Notes: generated from the letters alone by a model not told the origin. 8,402 nucleotides of DNA from Desulfuromusa sp. (GCA_021157505.1 JAGGWI010000111.1:1-8402); one strand, 5' to 3'. Positions 1-5,843 are shown, numbered from the stretch's first letter. Numbers and translations are program-made.

Positions 1-821
1 GAATCGACGATAGTATGTTCAGATTCTGGATTTCGATGCAGCAAAAATGAAGCACTCGGCATGGAAGGAAAGCCTTCTTCGATACTCAGTTCCCGTATTC
101 CCGGCGGGATTATGCTCCGACTGATAGCGGAAACGGCCAGACCGGCGCTGACCGCAGCTTTCAGCCCCATAAGGGTGGCACTGGTATAAGCGATCCGATA
201 GTCGATTCCAGCCATTTCCAGCGCCTTGATTGCCCATCTGCGGCTATAACACTCATCTGGAAAAAGGCCCAATGGCAGCGGCGTTTCCTCATGCTGTAAA
301 TGTTGTTCCGAGGTAACCCAGACCATCGGATCACTTTGTAACAGCAGGGTATTTTCAACCTCCGAAGTCGGCGAAGTTGTAATCGCCAGGTCAAGCTCAA
401 GACGCTGCATCCGTTTAATCAGTTGCTGACTTGGTTCGCAGGTCACTTCTACCTGGACATGCGGGCAATTTCTGGAAAAACCGGCTAGTATCTCCGGCAG
501 AAAGCGGGTCACGTAATCGTCCGGCAGGCCGATACTGACCCAACCGGAAAGTTCCGGTCGTTTCAGCATGGAGACCGCTTCCTCATTCAGCTTTATAATC
601 CTTCGCGCATAACCAAGCAAGGTCAGTCCGTCAGCCGTCAATTTTAAATTACGACTGTCCCGTATAAAAAGGGGCTTGTCGATCAACTCTTCCAGTCGCT
701 TGATCTGCATGCTGATCGCTGACTGGGTTCGGTTGACCTGTTTGGCCGCCAAGCTGAAGTTGCCGCTGTCGGTGATGGCAATAAAGGTACGTAACAGTTC
801 TGTCGGCAGATTGGTTATCAT
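1..821 (-). CDS. LysR-family transcriptional regulator, LrhA-like (3' end cut by window)
   Basis: This is a DNA-binding regulator of the LysR family. The 273 residues visible start MITNLPTELLRTFIAITDSG. A winged helix-turn-helix occupies about residues 8-66, with the recognition region around SLAAKQVNRTQSAIS (23-37) and the long linker helix after it. The effector-binding domain begins near residue 91 and continues to the window edge. LysR proteins are usually near 300 residues, so about 20-40 are missing. The wording RTFIAI..NFSLAAKQVNRTQSAIS and LLGYARRIIKLNEEA recalls E. coli LrhA/HexA, but the target genes cannot be inferred. ATG at 821 is chosen because GAGG (830-827) lies 5 bases before it. 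It is divergent from the DUF1127 gene and probably autoregulated through the dyads between them. The family call is firm; the LrhA subfamily is moderate. Confidence 0.93.
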   Translation of the reverse strand, partial: MITNLPTELLRTFIAITDSGNFSLAAKQVNRTQSAISMQIKRLEELIDKPLFIRDSRNLKLTADGLTLLGYARRIIKLNEEAVSMLKRPELSGWVSIGLPDDYVTRFLPEILAGFSRNCPHVQVEVTCEPSQQLIKRMQRLELDLAITTSPTSEVENTLLLQSDPMVWVTSEQHLQHEETPLPLGLFPDECYSRRWAIKALEMAGIDYRIAYTSATLMGLKAAVSAGLAVSAISRSIIPPGIRELSIEEGFPSMPSASFLLHRNPESEHTIVD

Positions 822-844
822 CTTTTCCTCGCAGTCAACTATCT

Positions 845-893
845 ATCAATAATATTGATTTCAAGTATAAAAACAATTCGTTTGATTGATCAA
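845..893. promoter_or_regulatory. Two LysR-type operator dyads in the divergent promoter region
   Basis: The two dyads share one half-site. The first is ATCAAT-AAT-ATTGAT at 845-859, and the second is TTGAT-TG-ATCAA at 882-893. Both fit the T-N11-A pattern of LysR-type binding sites (846/858 and 881/893), and their centres are about 35 bases apart. The first covers the predicted transcription start of the regulator gene and the second covers its -35. The second also sits about 45 bases upstream of a likely DUF1127 start point, a classical activation position. More half-sites occur at 899-903 (TTGAT) and 924-928 (ATCAA). Binding by the adjacent regulator is inferred. Confidence 0.5.
864..893 (-). 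promoter_or_regulatory. Candidate promoter of the LysR regulator gene
   Basis: On the minus strand TTGATC (893-888) and TATACT (869-864) are separated by 18 bases. This is a reasonable sigma-70 pair that would start transcription near 857, about 35 bases before the ATG. The -35 hexamer lies inside the dyad at 882-893, and the start point falls inside the dyad at 845-859. Confidence 0.5.
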
Positions 894-956
894 GTGTTTT
901 GATTCATAGTTCCACCCGGTAAAATCAATTTACTGCTTCAAGAAAGGAGCATGGAC

Positions 957-1178
957 ATGGCAACATTAATGAGACAGTCTCATCCTCAACATTGGGGACA
1001 TTCATCATACAATTTTTTGCAGCATTTGGGGAACTTCCTGCTGAGTATAGGTAAACGGATGAAACGTTATTCTCAGTTAGCCGAGCAACGACGGCAACTA
1101 CTGGAAATGGACGCTCATCAGCTGAAAGATATCGGTATCAGCCGCACCGAAGCTGTACGGGCTGCAAGAGGACACTGA
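957..1178 (+). CDS. DUF1127 small basic protein (YjiS-like)
   Basis: This is a 73-residue protein whose C-terminal half (about residues 44-71) matches the DUF1127 pattern: an Arg-rich RRQLLEMDAHQLKDIGISRTE stretch followed by a short helix ending AVRAARGH. Small DUF1127 proteins in other bacteria have been linked to RNA turnover and metabolic or stress control, but the role of this one is unknown. The N-terminal half is rich in His and Gln (SHPQHW, HSSYNFLQH) and is not conserved in the family. Two in-frame ATGs exist, at 951 and 957. The AAAGGAG at 943-949 leaves 1 base before the first and 7 before the second, so 957 is preferred. It is divergent from the LysR regulator, and a terminator hairpin follows at 1231. 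Confidence 0.85.
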   Translation: MATLMRQSHPQHWGHSSYNFLQHLGNFLLSIGKRMKRYSQLAEQRRQLLEMDAHQLKDIGISRTEAVRAARGH

Positions 1179-1230
1179 TTCTAGAGCCCGGATTACAAGA
1201 ACCGACTACGAAAGCGCCAGATCGAATAAA

Positions 1231-1271
1231 AGGGGTCAAGCCTGCAACAGACTTGACCCCTCTTTCTGTTT
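1231..1271 (+). terminator. Rho-independent terminator after the DUF1127 gene
   Basis: A perfect 10-bp stem pairs AGGGGTCAAG (1231-1240) with CTTGACCCCT (1252-1261) around an 11-base loop, followed by a T-rich stretch (TCTTTCTGTTTT). It lies 53 bases past the DUF1127 stop. The T-run is interrupted, so efficiency is uncertain. The AGGGGTCAAG core could also be a dispersed palindromic repeat. Confidence 0.65.
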
Positions 1272-1303
1272 TGGGGTGAATTCAAATTGCAAGTGTACTG
1301 ATG

Positions 1304-1339
1304 TCTTGAAAAGTAAGTAATTACCCTAATATTTCAAGA
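1304..1339. repeat. Inverted repeat TCTTGAAA/TTTCAAGA
   Basis: Eight perfectly complementary bases, TCTTGAAA (1304-1311) and TTTCAAGA (1332-1339), flank a 20-base AT-rich spacer. The TAATAT at 1327-1332 could be a -10 hexamer, but no well-spaced -35 was found. The element lies in the 321-base stretch between the DUF1127 and lysine-rich protein genes (1179-1499). Apart from this repeat and the terminator, I see nothing else recognisable in that stretch. It may be an operator or a leader hairpin, or chance. Confidence 0.35.
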
Positions 1340-1499
1340 TCTGACCATTACTTTATACCTTTAGACAACTCGCCGGCCAACCGATAAAAACGCCAAAAGC
1401 CAAAACGTGTTAAGCTAACAGCCTATCGGATTATCAATGAACTGGCTGCAAATTCGAGTCGAATCATCAACCTCACTGCGGAAGGATTGGAGTAAAATC

Positions 1500-1604
1500 A
1501 TGGGCAAAGGCATGGACAGCAAGAAGTCGGTCAAAAAAGAACCGGCCAAAAGCATGAAGGAAAAAAAAGCAGATAAAAAGGCGAAAAAGGCAGAAAAGAA
1601 GTAG
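1500..1604 (+). CDS. Very small lysine-rich protein (34 aa)
   Basis: This short gene encodes 34 residues starting MGKGMDSKKSVKKEPAK and ending in alternating Lys/Ala/Glu up to KKAEKK. About half the residues are Lys, so it is strongly basic and low in complexity; it has no membrane segment or enzymatic motif. Support for translation is GGAG at 1489-1492, placed 7 bases before the ATG. I recall similar MGKG-DSKK proteins annotated as hypothetical in other proteobacteria, which suggests conservation, but no function is assigned. Nucleic-acid or polyanion binding would fit the composition only. An in-frame ATG at 1437 would add 21 residues (MNWLQIRVESS...) but lacks a ribosome binding site. Confidence 0.6.
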   Translation: MGKGMDSKKSVKKEPAKSMKEKKADKKAKKAEKK

Positions 1605-1737
1605 TCAGCCGGACTTGTTGGTGTTCGCCGGCCGCCCCTGAATCCATAAGTTTTGGGGGGGCACACTTAATCTGTAGAGCAGGGAATATCTTGGCACAAG
1701 TGGAGGCGCACTTATTTCTGCGTCCCGTAACTGGTGA

Positions 1738-1887
1738 TTTAACAGGGTGTTGAAAAACGTTTTCGAGGGCTTGAGTGCAAGGCGAAAATTATCGAAAAAG
1801 CGCAGTTTATACCCAGTAAATGAGCATTTTGAGACAATTTTCAACGCAGCAATCGCAACGCAGATAGTTTTTCAACAGCCTGTCAAA
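1738..1887. repeat. Fold-back MITE-like element, 150 bp, intact copy
   Basis: The ends form a terminal inverted repeat of 21 bases with two mismatches, running from 1738 (TTTAACAGGGTGTTGAAAAAC) and from 1887 on the other strand (TTTGACAGGCTGTTGAAAAAC). Inner segments also pair: GAAAATT-TC near 1783 with its complement near 1842, and TTTA near 1806 with TAAA near 1817. The whole unit can therefore fold on itself. No transposase is encoded and no target-site duplication is evident. A decayed copy in the same orientation lies at 3110. It resembles a non-autonomous element mobilised from elsewhere. An open frame across it (1747-1947) is not considered a gene. Confidence 0.75.
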
Positions 1888-2132
1888 TCTCACACCTCCA
1901 TTTCAGAACGGGCTTTAGAGATAATTTTGATGGAAAAAGCTGCGTAATTCTAAGCTGTTAGGTTTGTTGTAGCATCGATCAGGAAGCCTTTTTTCTCGAT
2001 CTGACCTCAAAATCAGTCGAAGATGATATCAACATTGTATTGACCAGGGTGTCTGTGTTAGGGTCGCTCATCTTATAAAGTTTGTGCAGAGATAATTTGT
2101 TGGACGAGATTTAAAGTAAATCAGTCACGAAT
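1888..2132. other. Non-coding stretch upstream of the cold-shock leader
   Basis: No convincing gene is present. TTGACC at 2040, TATAAA at 2074 and GATAAT at 2091 are promoter-like hexamers, but none forms a well-spaced -35/-10 pair. A start near 2100 would give the cold-shock gene a leader of roughly 130 bases, similar to the long leaders known for cspA-type genes. Confidence 0.3.
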
Positions 2133-2175
2133 ATGCCACGCAAACCTCTTACGGTTGCGTGGTATTTTATTTTTA
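2133..2175 (+). promoter_or_regulatory. Strong stem-loop plus T-run in the cspA-like leader
   Basis: Bases 2133-2143 (ATGCCACGCAA) pair with 2155-2165 (TTGCGTGGTAT), with one G-U pair. An inner CC/GG pair closes a short loop, and TTTATTTTTA follows directly. The shape is that of an intrinsic terminator. However, no gene ends upstream, and the cold-shock ATG is only 67 bases downstream. It may be an attenuator in the leader, the end of an unseen small RNA, or a leader fold. Just after it, TTTTACGTAGA (2169-2181) loosely resembles a cold-box sequence. Confidence 0.5.
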
Positions 2176-2203
2176 CGTAGATATTGTTTGCACAACAAAA
2201 AAC

Positions 2204-2225
2204 GTTCCCACAGGGGAACATGGAG
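2204..2225 (+). promoter_or_regulatory. Hairpin abutting the ribosome binding site of the cold-shock gene
   Basis: GTTCCC (2204-2209) and GGGAAC (2214-2219) form a perfect 6-bp stem with loop ACAG. It ends 2 bases before the GGAG Shine-Dalgarno (2222-2225), which is 6 bases from the ATG. The placement suggests that the fold influences ribosome loading, possibly with temperature. That is inference. Confidence 0.5.
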
Positions 2226-2231
2226 TTTAAA

Positions 2232-2432
2232 ATGGCTGAAGGTACTGTTAAGTGGTTCAACGATGCAAAAGGTTTTGGTTTTATCGAGCAGGAGAGTGGC
2301 GATGATGTGTTCGTTCATCATTCCGAAATCCAGGGCGAGGGCTTTAAATCTCTGGCCGAGGGAGATCGTGTGACTTTTGATGTCACCCAGGGCCAAAAAG
2401 GGCCCCAAGCATCTAATGTTCAAAAACAATAG
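2232..2432 (+). CDS. CspA-family cold-shock protein
   Basis: This is a 66-residue single-domain cold-shock protein, a beta-barrel that binds single-stranded RNA and DNA and loosens RNA structure in the cytoplasm. It has the full family length. RNP1 is KGFGFI (13-18) and RNP2 is VFVHH (26-30); the aromatic nucleic-acid-contacting residues W8, F15, F17, F27 and H29 are present. The sequence starts MAEGTVKWFNDAKGFGFIEQ. ATG at 2232 is chosen because GGAG at 2222-2225 is 6 bases upstream and the domain starts there. An in-frame ATG at 2184 would add 16 non-family residues. It is a single-gene unit with a structured leader and its own terminator. Which csp paralogue it is, and whether it is cold-induced, cannot be told. 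Confidence 0.97.
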   Translation: MAEGTVKWFNDAKGFGFIEQESGDDVFVHHSEIQGEGFKSLAEGDRVTFDVTQGQKGPQASNVQKQ

Positions 2433-2458
2433 AAAAAGTTACAACCGCTGACATCCTC

Positions 2459-2494
2459 AAGAGCCCTACGGTTAATCCGTGGGGCTCTTTTGAT
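2459..2494 (+). terminator. Rho-independent terminator of the cold-shock gene
   Basis: AAGAGCCC (2459-2466) pairs with GGGCTCTT (2482-2489). Inside it ACGG (2468-2471) pairs with CCGT (2477-2480), giving a 12-bp GC-rich stem with one T/G mismatch and a TTAAT loop. The T-run TTTTGATTT follows. It starts 26 bases after the stop codon. Confidence 0.85.
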
Positions 2495-2593
2495 TTAAGC
2501 TCAATGGTTCAATCATAACAAAGAAGGTATTGAGGCGTGGTTACCTCTGCAGGTCTGGATGTCGACGCCGACTTCTAAAAAGAAGGACCGGCC

Positions 2594-3076
2594 ATGTTCG
2601 CTCCAGATATCGTTATTTTTAATCAGGTTACTCATTACCTGGTGGAGTACCCAAAGAATAAATGTGACGTGCGAAAACTGGTCGTTGCCAGCGGAACCTG
2701 TAATGACGTTCCGTTTGAGGCAACAGCAATAAACGATCCAGATTTTTCCACTAAACTGGATCTGTTTCGTGGCGATGGCGGGCGATTTTCAAAGCTGGAA
2801 TTTCAATCGGTTCAAAGAAAGATCAAGATGGCAGAACCGATGGAAACATTTGATCGGCGAGGTGATCTTGACGCTAAGGGATATGAGTTCTTTTATGGCC
2901 AGATGTGTAAAAAGTATTTTGGCGAGAAGGTCTACCTGAGGGTTACGTTTAACCGTAAAGACGAAGCGAAGAACCTTGGGGCCGAATGGGACAGTGCGGT
3001 AAAAAAGTGGTTTTGCTTCTCCTTTTCTCCAAATCTTCGACGGATAGAGGAATACTTCTATCGGGACGAATCCTAA
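2594..3076 (+). CDS. DUF5710-domain protein of unknown function
   Basis: The protein has 160 residues. The C-terminal part (about 113-150) reads YLRVTFNRKDEAKNLGAEWD, then Lys/Trp (KKWF). This fits the short DUF5710 module, in which a strand is followed by KDEAK-LGA-WD and a Lys-Trp turn. DUF5710 is often a small accessory module on plasmid or phage proteins such as primases and methylases, and its role is poorly known. The first 110 residues match no family that I recognise. They include three Cys (24, 36, 104), a charged FRGDGGRFSKLEF stretch (58-70), and no signal peptide or membrane helix. AAGGA at 2583-2587, 6 bases before the ATG, supports the start. The gene stands alone between the cold-shock gene and the decayed repeat, and no clear terminator hairpin follows it. 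Confidence 0.75.
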   Translation: MFAPDIVIFNQVTHYLVEYPKNKCDVRKLVVASGTCNDVPFEATAINDPDFSTKLDLFRGDGGRFSKLEFQSVQRKIKMAEPMETFDRRGDLDAKGYEFFYGQMCKKYFGEKVYLRVTFNRKDEAKNLGAEWDSAVKKWFCFSFSPNLRRIEEYFYRDES

Positions 3077-3109
3077 CTACAACAAAAATAAAGGGGCCTC
3101 TTTTTGACC

Positions 3110-3227
3110 TTTAACAGGGTGTTGAAAAACATTTTTGAGGTCGCGATCGAAAAAGCGCAGTTTACACCCTGTAAATGGGCCGAACAAAAGGATTTGCAGC
3201 CAGTTCATGGATAGTCCAATAGCCTCC
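3110..3227. repeat. Decayed second copy of the fold-back element
   Basis: The left end from 3110 repeats TTTAACAGGGTGTTGAAAAAC exactly as at 1738. The match continues with ATCGAAAAAGCGCAGTTTA and GTAAATG near 3147-3178, apart from an internal deletion of about 20 bases. The right end is degenerate: GCAGC (near 3196), GATAGT (3210-3215) and AGCCT (3221-3225) follow the order of the intact copy, but the GTTTTTCAACA core is lost. The rest of the 327-base gap from 3077 to 3403 holds only the operator described below. Confidence 0.65.
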
Positions 3228-3364
3228 TAGTTGAATTCAGAACGACTAACGAATTAATGTAGACCATCACCGTTGCAGAGTCAGTTAGCCCTTTATTTTA
3301 TTCAGAGCGGTGATGCCACTCATGCTATCTTAAGAATTTCTTGAGGAAAAACCATTATTGTTGC

Positions 3365-3384
3365 ATTGTGATGTGACTCACAAT
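3365..3384. promoter_or_regulatory. CRP-type operator upstream of the outer-membrane protein gene
   Basis: ATTGTGA (3365-3371) and TCACAAT (3378-3384) form a perfect palindrome around a 6-base spacer. This contains the exact CRP core TGTGA-N6-TCACA. It ends 6 bases before the GGAAGG ribosome binding site. A promoter candidate TTGAGG (3341) lies close upstream, but its -10 is poor. A site so close to the ATG would more likely repress than activate. A CRP/Vfr/FNR-class protein is the likely binder, but this is not proven. Confidence 0.6.
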
Positions 3385-3403
3385 TAGTTAGGAAGGTAGA
3401 TAC

Positions 3404-4285
3404 ATGTACAAACTACACCAAGCAGGGCTGGCCGGCATACTTGCTTGCGCTCTGTTACTTACGTTTTCCGGCGATATCCTGGCCTTCGGTTCAAAAGGTA
3501 GAGTGGAACCGATCTTTGCACGCTATGCACGTACTTATGCCTCCCCCACCCTGGATATCAAGGTTGAATACTTTCACGACAAACCGATGGAAGAGATGGA
3601 TGGGTTTAATGGTTATACAGCGACCCTGGATTTCACCTTCCCTATCAACGATATAGAGCAAATTCAGTTACTGCTACCGTTGTACACTAATGGCAAGGGT
3701 GATTATAAAAAGCCGGGTGACCCATTGGATGGTCGTTCGCTCGATGTCAAGGGCAAGAGCGGAGTCCGTGACTTTGCATCCCTGATTTATGAACGCCAGA
3801 TTCCCTGGCTGGAAAACATGTTGGGTGTCAATATCGCCTGGCTGGCGGGTTATGGAGAACGGTTGTATACCCTGGATGCAAAGCACAACGGGGACCTGGT
3901 CGACAAATTTAACCACAAAGGTCATAACTTCCAGGTTGGTTTAAAGGTGGACGCTGATATCCACGACGACGAGATAACATTATTCGGTAATCTGCGTTAC
4001 GTGATGTTCAGGGATACCGATGACATCAACCTCACCGATGATGATATCGACTTTGAGGTGCTTTATGCAACTGGCGCGGTCATGTTCAATACTTATGGTC
4101 ACATGACCCCGGTACTGGAAGCATTGCTTGAACATGATTTCAGGAGTTTCGCCTCCTTCAGCCTGTCGCCCGAAATAATCTACACACTCTCAGACGGACT
4201 GGACGTCAAGTTCGGCGCACCCTTTAAACTTACGAGTGATGGTCAGGATTACGCAGCTGAACTTGAGCTGACATGCCGGTTCTAA
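3404..4285 (+). CDS. Exported beta-barrel outer-membrane protein, function unknown
   Basis: The protein has 293 residues. It begins with a Sec signal peptide: a short basic start, hydrophobic LAGILACALLLTF (9-21), and a likely cut after ILA at 27. The mature part alternates polar and hydrophobic residues in many short strands, e.g. TATLDFTFPI, NFQVGLKVDAD and ITLFGNLRYVMF. It ends ELELTCRF, the terminal Phe favoured by the BAM assembly machinery. There is no lipobox. The overall look, with a closing 'Y.LSDGLDVKFGAPFKLTSD..DYAAELEL' pattern, resembles the loosely defined MetA-pathway/transporter-like barrel families. No substrate can be named. The acidic segment at 204-218 (DTDDINLTDDDIDFE) may be a loop. 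GGAAGG (3391-3396) is 7 bases before the ATG. The CRP-type palindrome upstream suggests carbon- or cAMP-linked control. Confidence 0.8.
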   Translation: MYKLHQAGLAGILACALLLTFSGDILAFGSKGRVEPIFARYARTYASPTLDIKVEYFHDKPMEEMDGFNGYTATLDFTFPINDIEQIQLLLPLYTNGKGDYKKPGDPLDGRSLDVKGKSGVRDFASLIYERQIPWLENMLGVNIAWLAGYGERLYTLDAKHNGDLVDKFNHKGHNFQVGLKVDADIHDDEITLFGNLRYVMFRDTDDINLTDDDIDFEVLYATGAVMFNTYGHMTPVLEALLEHDFRSFASFSLSPEIIYTLSDGLDVKFGAPFKLTSDGQDYAAELELTCRF

Positions 4286-4371
4286 TCATTCGTTCCGACG
4301 GTTGGAGCCAAAGTAATGATCAGGACGTCACATTGCATTGACTCGGGGGAACGTGCAGGGACTGGCCTGTC

Positions 4372-4431
4372 AAAAATCGATGAGTTTTGAGTAGTTTTAA
4401 GGGGTTGAGATGTTTTCCTCATCGGTTTTTT
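4372..4431. terminator. Probable bidirectional terminator between convergent genes
   Basis: AAAAATCGATGAG (4372-4384) pairs with CTCATCGGTTTTT (4418-4430), with one G-U pair, across a 33-base loop; T6 is on the plus strand and T5 on the minus. It sits between the stops of the barrel gene (4285) and the phosphatase gene (4556), so it could serve both. The long loop lowers certainty. No gene is seen in the remaining 4286-4555 interval. Confidence 0.55.
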
Positions 4432-4555
4432 GGCATGAGGCAGAAGAGAGATCGGGTCAATTTGAGGCCGCATGTTCGCTGGGATGGGCTTTTATGGCCA
4501 GATCACGGCAACTCGTCAAAAGCAAATTCCTGTCACTAATAAGCCAGATACGTCA

Positions 4556-5104
4556 TCACCATTTCAACGTCAGTTTCACACCGCCGCCTTTGGCTTTGCT
4601 GTCTATCCAAGGGTTGAGCTGCACCTTATCATTGATGGGATCGGTAAAATACCAGCCGCTGACGGTACCGATGAGTGCCCCGGCAAGTACATCATGAAAA
4701 TAATGTTTTTTTGCAGCTATGCGTGTACCACCAACGAAGACTGCCATGGTATAAGCAGGCACACCCGTTTGCCAGCCGTAACGACGATACAGGGTGGTCG
4801 CCGAAGCGAATGCATTGGTCGTATGACCAGAAGGAAAACTTCTATGATCGCTGTTATCCGGGCGCTCTTCATCCACGACTTCTTTAAGAACGGCAGTCAC
4901 CCCGTAAGCCACTCCGATACTATATGCTGACTGCTTTACCCCATCCCAGTCATCACGATACGCCGGCAACCCCAGCGCAGTAGCCGTCAGAGAATAAACT
5001 CCTATCGTGCCAATGAGATCCCAATCATCTTTATTGTCAGCATAAACTGAAGAGCCTACAGTACTGATTAAAAAAACTATTATAATTGAATAAAGTGATT
5101 TCAC
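4556..5104 (-). CDS. Exported PAP2-family acid phosphatase
   Basis: This is a PAP2 (type 2 phosphatidic acid phosphatase / vanadium-dependent haloperoxidase fold) protein of 182 residues. It has all three catalytic motifs: K74-x6-RP (KEVVDEERP), PSGH (91-94) and R128-x5-H134-x3-D138. The two motif histidines and the aspartate form the expected phosphate-transfer site, so it should remove phosphate from a lipid or small phosphoester at the periplasmic side. GTG at 5104 is preferred because it gives a signal peptide MKSLYSIIIVFLISTVGSSV plus YA, cut before DNKDD. It also follows the preceding kinase stop by 1 base (TGA-G-GTG), implying translational coupling. An ATG at 5170 would add 22 residues, spoil the signal and overlap the kinase gene. 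It is the third gene of an apparent operon with two kinases. The substrate is unknown; undecaprenyl pyrophosphate, lipid A and other phosphoesters are all open. Confidence 0.9.
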   Translation of the reverse strand: MKSLYSIIIVFLISTVGSSVYADNKDDWDLIGTIGVYSLTATALGLPAYRDDWDGVKQSAYSIGVAYGVTAVLKEVVDEERPDNSDHRSFPSGHTTNAFASATTLYRRYGWQTGVPAYTMAVFVGGTRIAAKKHYFHDVLAGALIGTVSGWYFTDPINDKVQLNPWIDSKAKGGGVKLTLKW

Positions 5105-5105
5105 C

Positions 5106-5843
5106 TCAGTGCAATACCCGTGATAATTGCTTATAACCAAACTCGGCCATAATATTCGCCACTGCGGCATTCGCCTCGCTTACCACCTGTTCCAGTGGCT
5201 GAGCGGTATCGACATCAACAATCGGTGCCCCCTGAAACGTCAGTTTCGGCACGATCGCAATTTTTTTCATCAGCAACTCACGAACGTGATCAGGCTTACG
5301 CTCCATCGCGGTATCAATATCAACATTAAGGCGAATAACCATATCCGGTTTATAACTGGTCATCCACTCAAACGCTGCATGTTCACGCCGCGCCAGCCAG
5401 CGCACGATAAAATTGCCCTGCGCAGCCACCAGCAGTTCCGGGCCATCAAAAGATTTGGGGTAGTCCAACTGAGGAAAACGATCGGTAATAATAATATTGC
5501 CCTGCTCACGTAACGCCAGCATCCGGCGAAAGCGCCGCACACGTCGTATGGTGAACGCATACATCACCAGTGCGGGGAAAATTCCAGGCGTCTTATTTTT
5601 AGCATGTGACTTGTTAACCGTCTTAACTTTGCGGCTGATCAACCACTCAAACAAGCCTCCGATCAATGGCAAGGCGGCAAGCGCTCGACCTACATTGCCA
5701 GCCTGTTTTCCCAGATGCGTTAATGCAGCCGGGCCGTACTTACTGGCATAAACCAAAACCTGTTCACTGACTGTCGATTTGCCGGAACCATCACAACCGA
5801 TAATGGCGATCATCGGTGGATGGTCAGAATGTTTAACAGACAT
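5106..5843 (-). CDS. Thymidylate-kinase-like P-loop kinase (tandem copy 1)
   Basis: This is a 245-residue P-loop kinase of the thymidylate/deoxynucleoside-kinase type. Walker A is GCDGSGKST (16-24). A basic helix RRVRRFRRMLAL (100-111) leads into strand NIIIT and DRFPQ (121-125), the position of the DR[FY] motif of thymidylate kinases. RLNVDIDTAMERKPDH (171-186) resembles their strand-plus-lid region, where Arg residues contact phosphates. The Ser and AYQG residues that follow DR[FY] in true thymidylate kinase are absent, so the acceptor may not be dTMP. It is closely related to the upstream gene (over half identical by eye), with 33 bases between them. The stop is 1 base from the phosphatase GTG. 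The ribosome binding site is weak (GAGAG about 10 bases before the ATG), consistent with translation from an operon. Confidence 0.8.
   Translation of the reverse strand: MSVKHSDHPPMIAIIGCDGSGKSTVSEQVLVYASKYGPAALTHLGKQAGNVGRALAALPLIGGLFEWLISRKVKTVNKSHAKNKTPGIFPALVMYAFTIRRVRRFRRMLALREQGNIIITDRFPQLDYPKSFDGPELLVAAQGNFIVRWLARREHAAFEWMTSYKPDMVIRLNVDIDTAMERKPDHVRELLMKKIAIVPKLTFQGAPIVDVDTAQPLEQVVSEANAAVANIMAEFGYKQLSRVLH

Noticed and set aside
1747..1947. 66-residue open frame on the plus strand
   Set aside because: It lies mostly inside the fold-back repeat, starts in its terminal repeat and has no ribosome binding site; it is a repeat-derived frame.
2184..2231. N-terminal extension of the cold-shock protein from the ATG at 2184
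   Set aside because: It covers the leader hairpin, adds non-family residues, and the GGAG at 2222 clearly serves the ATG at 2232.
2121..2429. 102-residue frame antisense to the cold-shock gene
   Set aside because: It is a shadow of a firmly identified gene and its product has no recognisable features.
3086..3106. AAAGGGGCCTCTTTTT as a terminator after the DUF5710 gene
   Set aside because: The near-palindrome has almost no loop; only 4-5 weak pairs can form.
3265..3315. CATCACCG/CGGTGATG inverted repeat
   Set aside because: Eight bases with a 35-base spacer, no T-run and no link to a promoter or gene end; likely chance.
4472..4930. 152-residue frame on the plus strand
   Set aside because: It is antisense to the PAP2 gene, whose three catalytic motifs fix the coding strand; its sequence looks unstructured.
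5127..5513. 128-residue plus-strand frame, and similar frames at 5497-5751, 6048-6338 and 6247-6585
   Set aside because: All are antisense shadows of the two kinase genes; they recur because the kinases are duplicated.
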